Positions 30,024 to 40,480 of a stretch of DNA of 64,000 nucleotides are shown here, piece after piece. Where the stretch lies: assembly GCA_943788245.1 (NCBI GenBank), contig CALSPN010000022.1, positions 1-64,000 of the forward strand. The letters are read 5' to 3'. Under the pieces are notes generated by a model. It had not been told where the DNA came from and ran no database searches. It worked only from the letters and a program-made list of their open reading frames with translations. Source of the stretch: an uncultured Verrucomicrobiae bacterium. GTDB lineage: Bacteria > Verrucomicrobiota > Verrucomicrobiia > Limisphaerales > AAA164-E04. How positions within the stretch are numbered: position 1 is the first letter of the stretch; every line of letters begins with the position of its first letter. Position numbers and translations under genes: made by a program.

Positions 30024-30325
30024 GGGATGGTAAACAGTATTGTCATTGTTTAACCGTGAGCCGAGTCATTTAGCAAAGTAAATATATTTCACCGCAAGAA
30101 ACCGCTCCGTGCTTCCGATAGATTTTGATCCACCAACATCCTGCATAAGGGCGTTTTTTGCTCTCTTTCATTATGTATAAATCGACACTCTTTTAGGTTT
30201 GAAACCTTTCTTGATTTAAGCCATTATCAAACATCTAGAGTCATTAACTTGCACGATTGACCATTTTTCTGGCGGTCTTTGGCGAGTTTTCTGGGTTGTT
30301 CAATTCACTGATAACACCAAGAAGC

Positions 30326-31156
30326 ATGAGTTTTTTCGAAAAACTGAGTGACTACGTCAAAACCTTGACAGCCGGAGGTTCCCTCGCTGGAGTGGATTTC
30401 ATCTTGTGGTATCTGCTTTTGGTTCCAGTGGCGACCATCATAGCTATCGCCGTTTACTTTCTCACGGTTTCCTATATCAGGAAACCGTTGCGTCATGAAA
30501 TTTCAGCCATTCCACCTCGAAGGAGTTCTCTTTGGCGTACTCGCCATCCCATTCCCAAATATGTCTTTGGCCAGCCAGAGCGCTGGATGGCTTTCAGAAC
30601 CCGTGACATTGGCACCGTTCGAAATGCACTTGGTCTTACCAACACTGAAGTCTGTTCCTGGGAGCAAGGGTTAAGCAAAGCAACTGAGCGTCATCTTTTC
30701 ATCACTCCTCCAATCCGAGGCTGGGTGCTTGTTTTCGGGCATTACCTGCCCAACCCATCCGAGGACATTGATACTTTTTACAAATATATGCGGAATCTGA
30801 GCAAGGAAGTGGGGGAAGTTCAATTTTTCTCTCTGGACGCCCGCGTTCATGAGCATGGCTGGGTGCGATTGATTGATGGGAATGTGGTCCGTTCCTATGT
30901 CTGGGCCGAGTCTGTATTGTGGAACGAGGGGAGCCCTTCTTCAGCAGAATGCTCCTTGCGCATGCATGCATTTGATTATGGAGACCAACTCGAAACAGAA
31001 TCTTTGACAGAACTCAATCGAAAGCTTGAGCATAATGTTGAACATATTCATGCTCTCGCGGCCCGATGGAGTTTGGATCCTTTGAGAGTGGAGCCCAAGG
31101 ATTTCACTTCAGAATTCGGATTAACCGGCGAAATAGATCAACTTCATGTGGGTTGA
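30326..31156 (+). CDS. Single-span membrane protein of unknown function
   Basis: Not recognised. One strong membrane helix (ILWYLLLVPVATIIAIAVYF) near residue 25 is followed by a ~220-residue soluble domain with many aromatic and charged residues (RHLFITPPIRGWVLVFGHYL, GEVQFFSLDARVHEHGWVRL). The alternating hydrophobic pattern suggests an alpha-beta fold. A start at 30326 (MSFFEKLSDYVK) is preferred over an open extension to 30257. The GNAT gene follows 30 bases downstream in the same direction, so both may share a transcript. No function is proposed. Confidence 0.6.
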   Translation: MSFFEKLSDYVKTLTAGGSLAGVDFILWYLLLVPVATIIAIAVYFLTVSYIRKPLRHEISAIPPRRSSLWRTRHPIPKYVFGQPERWMAFRTRDIGTVRNALGLTNTEVCSWEQGLSKATERHLFITPPIRGWVLVFGHYLPNPSEDIDTFYKYMRNLSKEVGEVQFFSLDARVHEHGWVRLIDGNVVRSYVWAESVLWNEGSPSSAECSLRMHAFDYGDQLETESLTELNRKLEHNVEHIHALAARWSLDPLRVEPKDFTSEFGLTGEIDQLHVG

Positions 31157-31186
31157 TGTAACCTCTAACTACCTCGTTTTTTACTT

Positions 31187-31789
31187 ATGAAAGATTTGTT
31201 TCCCCCATTGGATGGGATTGTAGATAAATATCCCCTAGACAAAATATTTAAAGGCGAATTGAAGGCTACTTTGAGACCGTTGGAAGAAGCGGATCATCAG
31301 GCATTATTCAATTTTTTCAAAGCCGTCCCAGAAAATGAACGCTTGTTCATCAAGCATCAAGTTCAAGATCCAGATGTGATCAAGCGCTGGTGCGAGAAAC
31401 TTGATTTGGAAAAAGATTTCCCCCTTTTGGCTCTGGGAGAGAATGGTCAGATTTTGGCTGCCTGTACTTTGCACCAAAACGGCTTTGGATGGAAACGACA
31501 TATCGGTCGGGTGAGCGTGTTCGTGCATCCGGATTTCCGCCGAAGAGGTTTGGCCTACGCCTTGGTTGATGAACTCATGGGCGTGGCAAGGCAACTGGGG
31601 CTCGAGAAATTAGAGGCCGAATTTGTTGCCGAGCAAGAGCGTGCCATCAAGGTGTTTGCTCTGCTCGGTTTTTCTGATTTGGTCAATTTTCCAAAATACG
31701 TCATGGATATGCAGGGTAAACACCATGATTATTTGCTGATGGGAATTTTGCTCACCACAGATATCGAATACGCAGGTGTCGGTGGCTGA
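31187..31789 (+). CDS. GNAT-family acetyltransferase
   Basis: Predicted N-acetyltransferase. Acetyl-CoA binding motif A is visible as GRVSVFVHPDFRRRGLAYAL (RRGLA matches R/Q-x-x-G-x-A), preceded by the beta4 strand and followed by LMGVARQLGLEKLEAEF. 200 residues. The N-terminal half (LRPLEEADHQALFNFFKAVP) is the usual RimI-like start. The acceptor substrate is unknown. It is sandwiched between two small conserved genes in the same direction. Confidence 0.85.
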   Translation: MKDLFPPLDGIVDKYPLDKIFKGELKATLRPLEEADHQALFNFFKAVPENERLFIKHQVQDPDVIKRWCEKLDLEKDFPLLALGENGQILAACTLHQNGFGWKRHIGRVSVFVHPDFRRRGLAYALVDELMGVARQLGLEKLEAEFVAEQERAIKVFALLGFSDLVNFPKYVMDMQGKHHDYLLMGILLTTDIEYAGVGG

Positions 31790-31816
31790 TCAAGCCTCAA
31801 CTCAACGCTGTTTGAC

Positions 31817-32101
31817 ATGAACCAGACTGAAGGATATTGCCCAAATTGTGGCTCTGAAATTCCTTCCGATTACAGGGCATGTCCAGAATGTGGCTCGTGT
31901 GAAGAAACCGGTTGGTCAGAGCGGGCGCAATACGAAAGTATTGGCGTCGATTATGACGATTCGTTTGACTATGATTCGTTTGTGAAAGAAGAGTTTGGCG
32001 ACGGTACTCAGCGCCAGGCCAGATCCTCCATGCAGTGGGTATGGATGATCGTTGCTTTCGTCCTGATTGTCCTGTTTCTCAAATATTATTTTCCCATATG
32101 A
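31817..32101 (+). CDS. Small zinc-ribbon membrane protein
   Basis: 94 residues. A four-cysteine zinc ribbon at the N-terminus (YCPNCGSEIPSDYRACPECG) is followed by an acidic linker and a single C-terminal membrane helix (WVWMIVAFVLIVLFLKYYF), giving a tail-anchored architecture with the zinc finger in the cytoplasm. Such proteins are widespread and uncharacterised. Lies 27 bases after the GNAT gene. Confidence 0.8.
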   Translation: MNQTEGYCPNCGSEIPSDYRACPECGSCEETGWSERAQYESIGVDYDDSFDYDSFVKEEFGDGTQRQARSSMQWVWMIVAFVLIVLFLKYYFPI

Positions 32102-32133
32102 GCCGGCAAATTTTCACCATTCAATGGCAAAGG

Positions 32134-33474
32134 TCAAACTGGTAGTTCCCAGCCCTTACGATAGGCCTTTCGGATAAATTGGTTTGCATGCTCATTGTTC
32201 GTCACCCTCATGCTTTCAGCGTCCCACTGAATGCGAGATCCGGCGCGAATAGCAACGTTGCCAAGTAACACGGCCTCTGTCATAGGGCCTGCGTAATCAA
32301 AGTGTGAAAGCGCTTTGGCATTTCCTTTGCAAGCAGCAATCCACTCATGGTGATGTGCCTTGTCATTATCCTTATCTGCTCCAGGCCATCGTGGCAGGCT
32401 CGCATCGATTCCAGCAAAATCTTCCATGGACGCACCCGACAAAAAGGATGCCGCTCCCCAATAACTGGGCACATACATGGTATCTTTCGTGCCCATGAGA
32501 ATACAGCCATTCCCTGGGAGCTCTTTCTCTGACACCAGCGATGGATCAGGTTTTTGTCCTCCATCATACCAGGTCAGTTCGACCGGACCTCGTTGCTTGT
32601 TGGCTGGGAATTTCCATAGCACCTTGGAGGACGTTGGAGCAGATTCATCGGTGCCACCCTCGCCGGTTCCTGATATTTCAGTAGGGTTTTTCAGGTCAAG
32701 GGCAAAGAAGGCGAGGTCCATATTATGGCATCCCATATCACCCAGTGCACCCGTACCGAAGTCCCACCAGCCTCTCCATTTGAAGGGAGCATAGGATTGG
32801 TGATAAGGGCGTTCAGGGGCCGGGCCCAGCCACAGGTCCCAATTGATCGTGTCGGGGACTGCCTGAACTTCAGCGGGGCGTTTCAATCCTTGAGGCCAAA
32901 TCGGTCGGTCGGTCCAGATATGCGCCTCCTTCACATCGCCGATAACGCCAGCCTGGATCAATTCAACAAGGCGGCGGCTCTCAGTCTGGGAATGCCCTTG
33001 ATTCCCCATTTGAGTAATCACGCCTGTTTCACGTGCTATTTTCGTCAAAATACGAGCTTCTTCGACGGTATGAGTCAGCGGTTTCTGGCAATAAACGTGT
33101 TTTCCCGCCTTCATGGCCATGATCGCCGGATGTGCGTGGGTATGGTCAGGCGTCGAGATGGTGACGGCATCAATCTGGCTGCTCTCCTTATCGAAAAGCT
33201 CCCTGAAATCCTGATAAATGCTGGCCTCCGGGAATTTTTTGAATGCGCCTGCCGCATTCCTTGTATCGACATCGCAAAGAGCCACCACGTTTTCCCCCGC
33301 GCAATAACCAATGTCGACTCCACCTTTTCCGCCTGCTCCGATGGCCGCGATATTCAATCGACTGTTTGCTCCCAGGACGTTTCGAACTGAAATCCAGGGA
33401 AAAGCGAGGCTTGTTGCAGCCAGTGATCCGGATGCAAGGAACCGGCGACGGTTGAATGATTGACGAGAATTCAT
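32134..33474 (-). CDS. Tat-exported Gfo/Idh/MocA family oxidoreductase
   Basis: NAD(P)-dependent oxidoreductase of the Gfo/Idh/MocA family, expected to act on sugars or sugar derivatives. A twin-arginine signal (NRRRFLASGSLAATSLAFPW) directs folded export, usual for this PVC subfamily. Then Rossmann LNIAAIGAGGKGGVDIGYC, the conserved EKP-equivalent GKHVYCQKPLTHTVEEARIL, and GTGALGDMGCHNMDLAFFAL that forms the active-site His region. 446 residues. No co-transcribed gene is evident; it converges on the zinc-ribbon gene. Confidence 0.9.
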   Translation of the reverse strand: MNSRQSFNRRRFLASGSLAATSLAFPWISVRNVLGANSRLNIAAIGAGGKGGVDIGYCAGENVVALCDVDTRNAAGAFKKFPEASIYQDFRELFDKESSQIDAVTISTPDHTHAHPAIMAMKAGKHVYCQKPLTHTVEEARILTKIARETGVITQMGNQGHSQTESRRLVELIQAGVIGDVKEAHIWTDRPIWPQGLKRPAEVQAVPDTINWDLWLGPAPERPYHQSYAPFKWRGWWDFGTGALGDMGCHNMDLAFFALDLKNPTEISGTGEGGTDESAPTSSKVLWKFPANKQRGPVELTWYDGGQKPDPSLVSEKELPGNGCILMGTKDTMYVPSYWGAASFLSGASMEDFAGIDASLPRWPGADKDNDKAHHHEWIAACKGNAKALSHFDYAGPMTEAVLLGNVAIRAGSRIQWDAESMRVTNNEHANQFIRKAYRKGWELPV

Positions 33475-33605
33475 GACGCGTCATTATAAGAGCAAGCTTG
33501 TGGGCGTCCAGATTTCAATGACAAGCATTTCTGGGTTCATTTTTGTCACACAAATGTTACACTGGCGCCTCATGGAAGGCATTTAACTGGAGGATCGTTG
33601 TAAAG

Positions 33606-34295
33606 GTGAGCTTACGTATACTAGTTGTTGATGATGAGCCCGACGCTATTGAGTTGATTCGGTTTAACCTCAAGGCATCGGGTTATGATGTCATTACTGC
33701 CGAAGACGGAGAGGAAGCACTTTCAAAGTCGCGGAAGTTCTCCCCGGACCTGATCCTGCTTGATGTCATGCTTCCTGAAATTGACGGACTGGAGGTCTGC
33801 AAGATTCTCAGGCGCGATCCTGCCACTGCTTCCCTGCCAATAATCATGCTGACAGCCAAAGCATCTGAAATCGACCGAGTGTTGGGATTGGAGTTCGGTG
33901 CGGATGATTATGTGACCAAGCCGTTCAGCCCTCGCGAATTGATGCTTCGTGTTCGTAACCTGCTCAAGCGCGAGGAAAAATCCCAAGGTGTTGTGGAGAA
34001 AATTCACGTCAAAGAACTTGAATTGGATATTCCATGTCACGAAGCTCGAGTTTCTGGTAAAATAGTTGATCTTACCGCCACCGAGTTCAAACTGCTTCAT
34101 TTATTGATGGAACGTAAAGGTCGTGTTCAGTCAAGAGATCAGTTATTGCAGGATGTATGGGGCTATGATCAGGCGATCGATACGCGTACTGTGGATACGC
34201 ATGTGCGTCGCCTGCGTGAAAAGCTGGGGCAGGCTGGGCATTATATTTCGACCATACGCGGTGTGGGCTATCGGTTGGTGGAACCTTGTGAATAG
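33606..34295 (+). CDS. PhoB/OmpR-family response regulator
   Basis: DNA-binding two-component regulator, closest in pattern to PhoB. Receiver: LRILVVDDEPDAIELIRF, phospho-acceptor in DLILLDVMLPEIDGLEV, switch Thr in IIMLTAKA, Lys in DYVTKPFSPREL. C-terminal winged helix from about residue 130: LTATEFKLLHLLMERKGRV, VWGYDQAIDTRTVDTHVRRL and GVGYRLVEP. A GTG start at 33606 with GGAGG 12 bases upstream is chosen; there is no in-frame ATG near. Followed 84 bases downstream by the PhoR-like kinase gene, the standard phoB-phoR arrangement. Phosphate-starvation control is inferred, not shown. Confidence 0.9.
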   Translation: MSLRILVVDDEPDAIELIRFNLKASGYDVITAEDGEEALSKSRKFSPDLILLDVMLPEIDGLEVCKILRRDPATASLPIIMLTAKASEIDRVLGLEFGADDYVTKPFSPRELMLRVRNLLKREEKSQGVVEKIHVKELELDIPCHEARVSGKIVDLTATEFKLLHLLMERKGRVQSRDQLLQDVWGYDQAIDTRTVDTHVRRLREKLGQAGHYISTIRGVGYRLVEPCE

Positions 34296-34379
34296 GCGGG
34301 ATCAGGCAAACGATATGGCTGTTTTGAATCCTATCCATGCATTCAGTGTTGTAGCCACATTGCATCTTATTTGTTATTC

Positions 34380-35623
34380 ATGACTTGGTTTGTTGCATGT
34401 TTTACTTTTTTGCTTACCGCGCTTCTGGTCTCAGTTGTATGGCTGGTTTTTTACTCGCGTGTTCGAAAACACGCGGCTGCGTCTAACCAGCGTATTCAAG
34501 CACTCGAAGACCAATTGATCGAAACGCGAGCCGATATGGAGCATCATCGTGACTTGGTGTTTGATGCGATGGCTGAGGGTGTGATGTTGTGTGGTCTCTC
34601 TGGGCGAGTGGTTTTCATGAATCGCGCCATACACCGTATTTTCGGCATTCCTGGAAACGTCCCTGCCAATACGACCTTGCTCGAAGCGCTTGAGATTGCA
34701 CGAAGTCGATGATGTTTTCGAGCGGACGGTAAACAGTGGGCGTACCATGGGCGTTGAGATCAACCCGACCGGCTCTGGATACCAACAGCCTCAGGCTGAA
34801 TGCGGTGGTTGTCCACAGTTCCTCAGGGCAAGCCCGAAAGCGTCCTGCTCATCTTTCACGATTTTACTCGTTTGAAAGAATTGGAGAATGCCCGGCGCGA
34901 TTTCGTTGCGAATGTCAGTCATGAACTCAGAACGCCGTTGTCCATGATCAAGGGTTTTGTTGAAACCATGATTGATCACCCGTCCATGGAGCGGGAAACA
35001 TTGTCTGGTTTTTTGGGCAAGGTGGAAAAACATTCAGATCGTCTTGCTCATTTGATTGAGGATTTATTGATGGTTTCACGTTTAGAATCCGGGCAAGCGA
35101 CGGTCAACCTTCAAGTCCCTGCAGCTGGCTCCTGAAGTCTCGCGTGTGCTGGATGATCTACAAAGAAGCGCCGACAAGAAAAAGGTGCAGCTCTCCCTTG
35201 CGGTGGACCCTCAGCTGCATGTCCTGGCGGATTCAGACCTGTTGGAGCAAATTCTGCTCAACCTGCTGGAGAATGCCATCAAGTACGGCTCGGAGGCTGG
35301 CAAGGTTTCGGTCCATGCCGAACCGGATGGCCACGATCAAATTCGAGTCAGCATTTCCGATGATGGGCCAGGTATCCCGCCTGAGTCACTTGAACGTATT
35401 TTTGAACGATTCTTTCGGGTTGATAAGGCGCGTTCCCGTGCCCAGGGAGGAACGGGCCTCGGCCTATCTATCGTCAAGCACATCGCCCAAACCCTGGGTG
35501 GACGTGTCTGGGTAGAAAGTAAGATGGCAGAAGGAACCACCTTCTTTTTTACACTTAAAGCTTCCACAGATCTTTCACCAGCTCCAAACACCGAGGCTGC
35601 AGCGCTTGAGCTCTGTCACTTGA
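34380..35623 (+). pseudogene. PhoR-like sensor histidine kinase, multiple frame breaks
   Basis: Reconstructs as one PhoR-type kinase: N-terminal membrane helix (ACFTFLLTALLVSVVWLVF), coiled coil, PAS-like domain (DAMAEGVMLCGLSGRVVFMN), HisKA box with phospho-acceptor His in FVANVSHELRTPLSMIKGF, and HATPase_c with the N box LLNLLENAIKYG and G boxes ISDDGPGIPPESLERIFERF and GGTGLGLSIVKHIAQTLGG. The frame shifts at TT 34690-34691, AA 34762-34763, GGG 34826-34828 and TT 35110-35111; each needs one base removed. The stop is uncertain: the printed frame runs past 35900 into the next gene, but one further base removed after 35560 would end it at TGA 35621-35623. Likely partner of the PhoB-like regulator. 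Confidence 0.75.
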
Positions 35624-35677
35624 CAGATCCATGTTCCAAACTGCACTGTATCGGTCATGCGGTACAGTTTAAGCGGC

Positions 35678-38600
35678 ATGGTTATCCCAACCCGACGTCT
35701 AGCAACCTTTTTTTGCCTGTCTTCATCTGCGGTTGGGCCCCTTCGCTGGCAGTCGCCCAGTCCAAAGTCACCATCTCACGAGCAGGTCAGGGAAACACCG
35801 TTGCCATCCATCAGTCATCGGGCAACGAAACCGAATATCAACTGGAGGTATCCTCTGACATGGCCTCCTGGAAACCATGGGCGCTTTCATGGGGGCCTTT
35901 TCAGGAATACCTTGACCTGCGCGTGAAGTGGCGGATTCAGCTCGGTTCTATCGCATCAAGGACCTGAACTCAAAGCAGGCCCCCGATTGGACCAACCAAC
36001 TCGGACTCAATCCTGAGCCGCTGGCATCGGCACCCAGATACAAGGAAGACCTGTCATGGATAAAATTCGCCATACCGCTAGACCGGTCCGGAAATGTTTA
36101 TTTTCAAAATAGCCGTGCCTTTCCGTTCCACTTTGATTTTGCAACGCGGTTCTTGCCTGCGTTCTCGGGAATGAATCTGACGGAATTTGAAAATGTTTCC
36201 CTCATTCCAGCCACTCAGGAGGTCGTGCTTGGTGCCGTCCTGTTTCCTTCCAATCCCCTTGTAAGGGAACTTGGGATTCAGTTTGTTGGACGGGAGTTTT
36301 TCTCATTGGAAAAGGTTTTAAACTGGTTGGATCTCGTATCGCAACGGGTACGTCTAGAGGGGGATTGGCAAGTATTTTACATGCCAACATTTGAGCAAAA
36401 GGAAAGGGCTATGGAAGAGGCACCCCTCTTCAAGCAACAAGGTTTTCCGGTGGATTCTCCCTCGCGTTGGGTGATGGAGGATGCCCTCTACTCGGAAGGC
36501 TGGGCATTGGGTAGGTTGCAATTTGTTGATGCGGATGAGTTGGAGGATGCTTTTTCAAAAGGCAATCTGCTTTCAACGGACATCCTGATTCTGGACTCTG
36601 TTCCCGCTGAAGTGCCTCCTGTCGCGGGTATCATCGCGCTCAGCCCGGCAACTCCAAATGCACATGTTGCCATCCTTGCAAAATCGCTGGGAATTCCGTT
36701 CGCGTTTGTTGCGGATCAGTACAAGCAGGCTCAGTTGATGCATTGGGTGGGTGAGGACGCTCTTTTCATTGCTGGTGAAAATGAGCAAATTCCAGACATC
36801 AAAACGCTTCGTGTGGAAACGCAATTGACAGATGACCAAAAGGATCAACTTCTGGCTTTGAAGCAGGCGCCCAAATTGAATTACACGCCTTTCGAGCATG
36901 CGAATCAGCTGACTTTTCAGGTAGCGGATCTTACTCCAGAACACTTGTCGTTTGTGGGAGGGAAGGCGGCTAATTTGGGTTTTCTTCTGCGTTCACTTCC
37001 TGATCATGCACCACAGGAGGCAATCGCTTTTTCTTTCGATCTGTGGACGGAATTCATGGCGCAGACGATGTCCAGTGGGCTGACACTGAAGGAAATGATT
37101 GCAATCGAATTAAACGCTTTGAAATTTCCGGTTGAAGATCCTGCACATTTTTCCCTCAGGCTTCGTGCAATCAGAACTTGGATCAAAGACGACGCCAGTT
37201 TTTCGGTTGATCAGCAACAAAAGATAACTCAGGCATTGGAGCCTCTGGATGCCAATCGACGTATTCGGTTCCGAAGTTCCACTAATGTCGAAGACAGTGA
37301 GTATTTTTCAGGCGCAGGTTTGTATGACAGCTTCAGCGGCTGTCTTGCGGATGATCAGGATCAGGATGATGAGGGTCCCAGCGCCTGTGATTCGACAAAG
37401 AAAAATGAACGAGGGGTCTTTCGTGCGATTCAGAAGGTGTTCGCCAGTTTTTACAACGAGAATGCCTTTATTGAACGTCTGAGACGTGGCGTGAATGAAG
37501 ATGAAGTGGGGATGGCGATTCTCGCACATTATAGTTTTCCAGATCAAATGGAACGAGCCAATGGTGTTGCCACTCTGAAACTGGAGCAAAGAAAGGACGG
37601 TACGCTTGAGTTGATCGAGGGAACCTTGGTCACTCAAAAGGATGCAGTTTCCGTTGCCAATCCGGATAGTGTGGCTGCTCCTGAAGTAGTGGCGCTGGTT
37701 GTATCCAATGAAGGAGACATCACCCATGAAATGGTGCAAGCAAGTGGATTGGTTCAACTGGGCGCCACGGTATTGAATTGGCCGGAGGGCTACATTTTAT
37801 TGACCGACTTGCTCCGCCAGGCAAGTGATTCGTATCTGGAATTTTTCGTGGATAAAACCGAAGTATGCTTGGATTTTGAATACAAATACATTTCACCTGG
37901 ATCATTTGTCATCAAACAGATTCGTGAGCTTCCCGTGGCTCCTGTCACTGGGCAGCTGCCTCCCGTTACCTTCAGTAATGTGGACGCATTTGAAGTGGTG
38001 CAGGGAGAGTTTGGTGACATGATGGCACGGCATCGATTGAAGTCCATCTGGCGTTTTCAAAGTTGGGGGATCATTGGCGAGGATTTACCTCAAAACCCAG
38101 TTGACCTCTTGAATGTGGATCTTGAGTTTCTTCACGATCACAAAAAGATGCGCTTTGAAGGTAATCTAAATGCATTGCCTGGAGCCGAGGTTCGTGTGAA
38201 CAGCAAATCCTTGATTGCGGATTGGTATTGGGGGGAAGATCAGGATCGGGTTGATTACCGACTTGAGTTTGATTTTCTCTACCGACTGGACCAGCGGCCC
38301 TCACCCTTTCTGGATCTGTCCGATGCCGAGATTGAATTGACGGCACACTATGCTACGCGACGTCCAGAGCTGGATCTGTGGCGTAATCGAGTCACCATGG
38401 TCAATGAGGACTCCGTAAAACTGGCCGATATTGATCCTGCCGATACGAAGCTTGGTTTCCCTCATGTGACCTGGAAGCGAAGGGTGAAAGGCGCCGAAGA
38501 AGGGGTATCGATTTCCAGTCAATTTTTCATTGGTACCTACAAATTTCGCGGTGAAACTCCCTGGATTTTAAAGACCATGGTCCTGCAGGGGTGGGGTGGA

Positions 38601-38864
38601 ACAAATATTGCCGCCAAGGATCTGGATCCGTTTGAACTTCATTCGACGTTTTCTCAGACCTATTTTCCAGGGCACCACAATTTTATTGAAACACTTATTC
38701 TGGAACCGCGTCTGGAACCCAACTTCCCTGAGCAACTTTTGACAGAAATGGAATCGAGAAACATCCGTGCATGGATCTTGATGCATGACTCTGCTAACGT
38801 GAGCCCGACATTGACCAGTAAAATCCAGGTGCTCACTCTGGACAACCGGCTGATCGATCTCTGA
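35678..38864 (+). CDS. Large secreted PEP-synthase-like protein, two frame breaks near start
   Basis: About 1060 residues. N-terminus rebuilt from two frames: signal peptide beginning MVIPTRRLATFF, then LPVFICGWAPSLAVAQ; the join needs one more T in the seven-T run 35708-35714. A second missing base near 35921-35927 joins a small beta domain (EVSSDMASWKPWALSWG) to the main frame at ADSARFYRIKDL. The main part holds a phosphohistidine swivel-like domain (ALSPATPNAHVAILAKSLGI with a candidate His) followed by a PPDK/PEP-synthase ATP-grasp-like domain (FVGGKAANLGFLLR, RIRFRSSTNVEDSEYFSGAG). The pyruvate barrel is absent and the C-terminal ~300 residues are not recognised. A secreted phosphotransferase fold is unusual; activity is not established. 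Confidence 0.75.
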
Positions 38865-38936
38865 GGTAATCATAATACGCCTTACTCTTTAAAATCCCTG
38901 CTTTCAATTTGGAGGCTGTACCGCTAATTTCCAATC

Positions 38937-40385
38937 ATGCTGATCTCCTGTTTGAATTCATTGTCGCGGCGAATGGCGTGTGTCCTTTTCTGTTTTTGCA
39001 CAATCCTCAGTGCGAGTGAGCCGCCCAACATTTTACTGATCCTTGTGGATGACATGGGTTATGGTGATCTGCGCTCCTACAACCGGGAGTCCAAAATACC
39101 TACCCCCAACATGAATCGGCTGGCTGATGAAGGGATGCGATTTACGGATGCGCACGCCGCCGGTCCTCTTTGCCATGTCTCTCGTTACGGGCTCATGACC
39201 GGGCAATACCCCTTTCGCGCAAGGCCGAACACCTGGTCCCGACGAGCCACCATCGATGAGGACAGAGTAACGCTTCCTTCTTTTCTCCAATCCAGAGGAT
39301 ACACCACTGCCATGGTAGGTAAATGGCACCTGGGATTTGATGAAGACGGTTATGAAAACCCTTTGCCTGGAGGTCCGGTGGATCGAGGTTTTGACAGCTT
39401 TTTTGGTATCCGCGCATCAACCGATATTCCACCCTATTTCTACATTCGGGATGATCAGGCCGTGATGCCTCCCACACTTGAAATAGAGGCAAATAACAGC
39501 GAGGGATGGTCCCCTATTCAGGGTGCTTTCTGGCGAAAAGGTGGGATTTCACCCGATCTGCAGCTGAAAGATGTTTTACCAAGATTCACCAATGAAGCCA
39601 TTCAGGTGATTGAAAACCATGCCTCCAGTCAATCGCAAGAGTCTCTTTTCCTGTATCTGGCCTACCCGGCCCCTCATACGCCCTGGCTTCCCGATGAATC
39701 CTTCATCGGCAAGAGTGGTGCGGGGATGTACGGCGACTTCACCATGATGGTCGATGCCATGATAGGGCGTGTTCTCAACGCCTTGGAGCTTGCAGGAATG
39801 CGGGAGGACACTTTGGTGATCCTGAGCTCTGACAACGGACCTGTCTGGTATGAACATGATGTCGAACGATTTGATCATGATTCTTCTGGAGGGCTGAGGG
39901 GGATGAAGGCGGATGCCTGGGAAGCCGGGCACCGGATGCCATTTATCGTACGATGGCCGGGCCGGATTCGAGGAGGCTCGGTGAGTCAACAGACCATCAG
40001 TTTCACGGATATACTTCCCACCGCAGCTGCCATGATTGGTCAGGCATTACCTGAAGGGGCTGCTCCTGATGGTGTAAGCTTCTTTGATGTGCTTACCGGC
40101 AGACAGCCGGAAGCTGTTCCGGTTCGAGATCATCTTGTGGTTCCTTCGGGCAACGGTACCCTGACCATTCGGAAAGGGCCATGGAAACTCATTCAGGGTC
40201 TGGGTTCAGGTGGTTTTAGTAAGCCATCCAGAATCAAAGCATCCGAGGGAGGTCCAAAAGGTCAGCTTTATCATTTGAATCAGGATCCATCGGAAAGCAG
40301 CAATCTTTACATGGAACATCCAGAGCTGGTAAAGGAACTGGAACAACAGCTTAAAGCCATTCAAAACGATTCAACCAAGGCCTGA
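38937..40385 (+). CDS. Exported sulfatase
   Basis: Type I sulfatase fold, hydrolysing sulfate esters, probably of marine polysaccharides. Signal peptide RRMACVLFCFCTILSASE, then the metal-binding start NILLILVDDMGYGDL, the formylglycine region AAGPLCHVSRYGLMTGQYPF, the second metal site SSDNGPVWYEHD and active-site MVGKWHLGFDEDGYE. The nucleophile motif reads C-H-V-S-R; the usual core is C-x-P/A-S-R, so Val replaces Pro or Ala. 482 residues. No formylglycine-generating enzyme is encoded in the window. Stands alone between the PEP-like protein and the glutaredoxin. Confidence 0.9.
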   Translation: MLISCLNSLSRRMACVLFCFCTILSASEPPNILLILVDDMGYGDLRSYNRESKIPTPNMNRLADEGMRFTDAHAAGPLCHVSRYGLMTGQYPFRARPNTWSRRATIDEDRVTLPSFLQSRGYTTAMVGKWHLGFDEDGYENPLPGGPVDRGFDSFFGIRASTDIPPYFYIRDDQAVMPPTLEIEANNSEGWSPIQGAFWRKGGISPDLQLKDVLPRFTNEAIQVIENHASSQSQESLFLYLAYPAPHTPWLPDESFIGKSGAGMYGDFTMMVDAMIGRVLNALELAGMREDTLVILSSDNGPVWYEHDVERFDHDSSGGLRGMKADAWEAGHRMPFIVRWPGRIRGGSVSQQTISFTDILPTAAAMIGQALPEGAAPDGVSFFDVLTGRQPEAVPVRDHLVVPSGNGTLTIRKGPWKLIQGLGSGGFSKPSRIKASEGGPKGQLYHLNQDPSESSNLYMEHPELVKELEQQLKAIQNDSTKA

Positions 40386-40480
40386 TGTTCAAGGACGGGG
40401 TTAAGAATCCTCCAATTCGATGTTGAATACCTCCCAGTTTTTGGCATGTTGTGTGTCCATAGTATTAAAGACAAAATAAT

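Noticed and set aside
35146-35967. Apparent fusion of the histidine kinase with a lectin-like domain
   Set aside because: A separate ATG at 35678 with a clear signal peptide exists in another frame, and neighbouring frame breaks make the fusion an artefact of missing bases.
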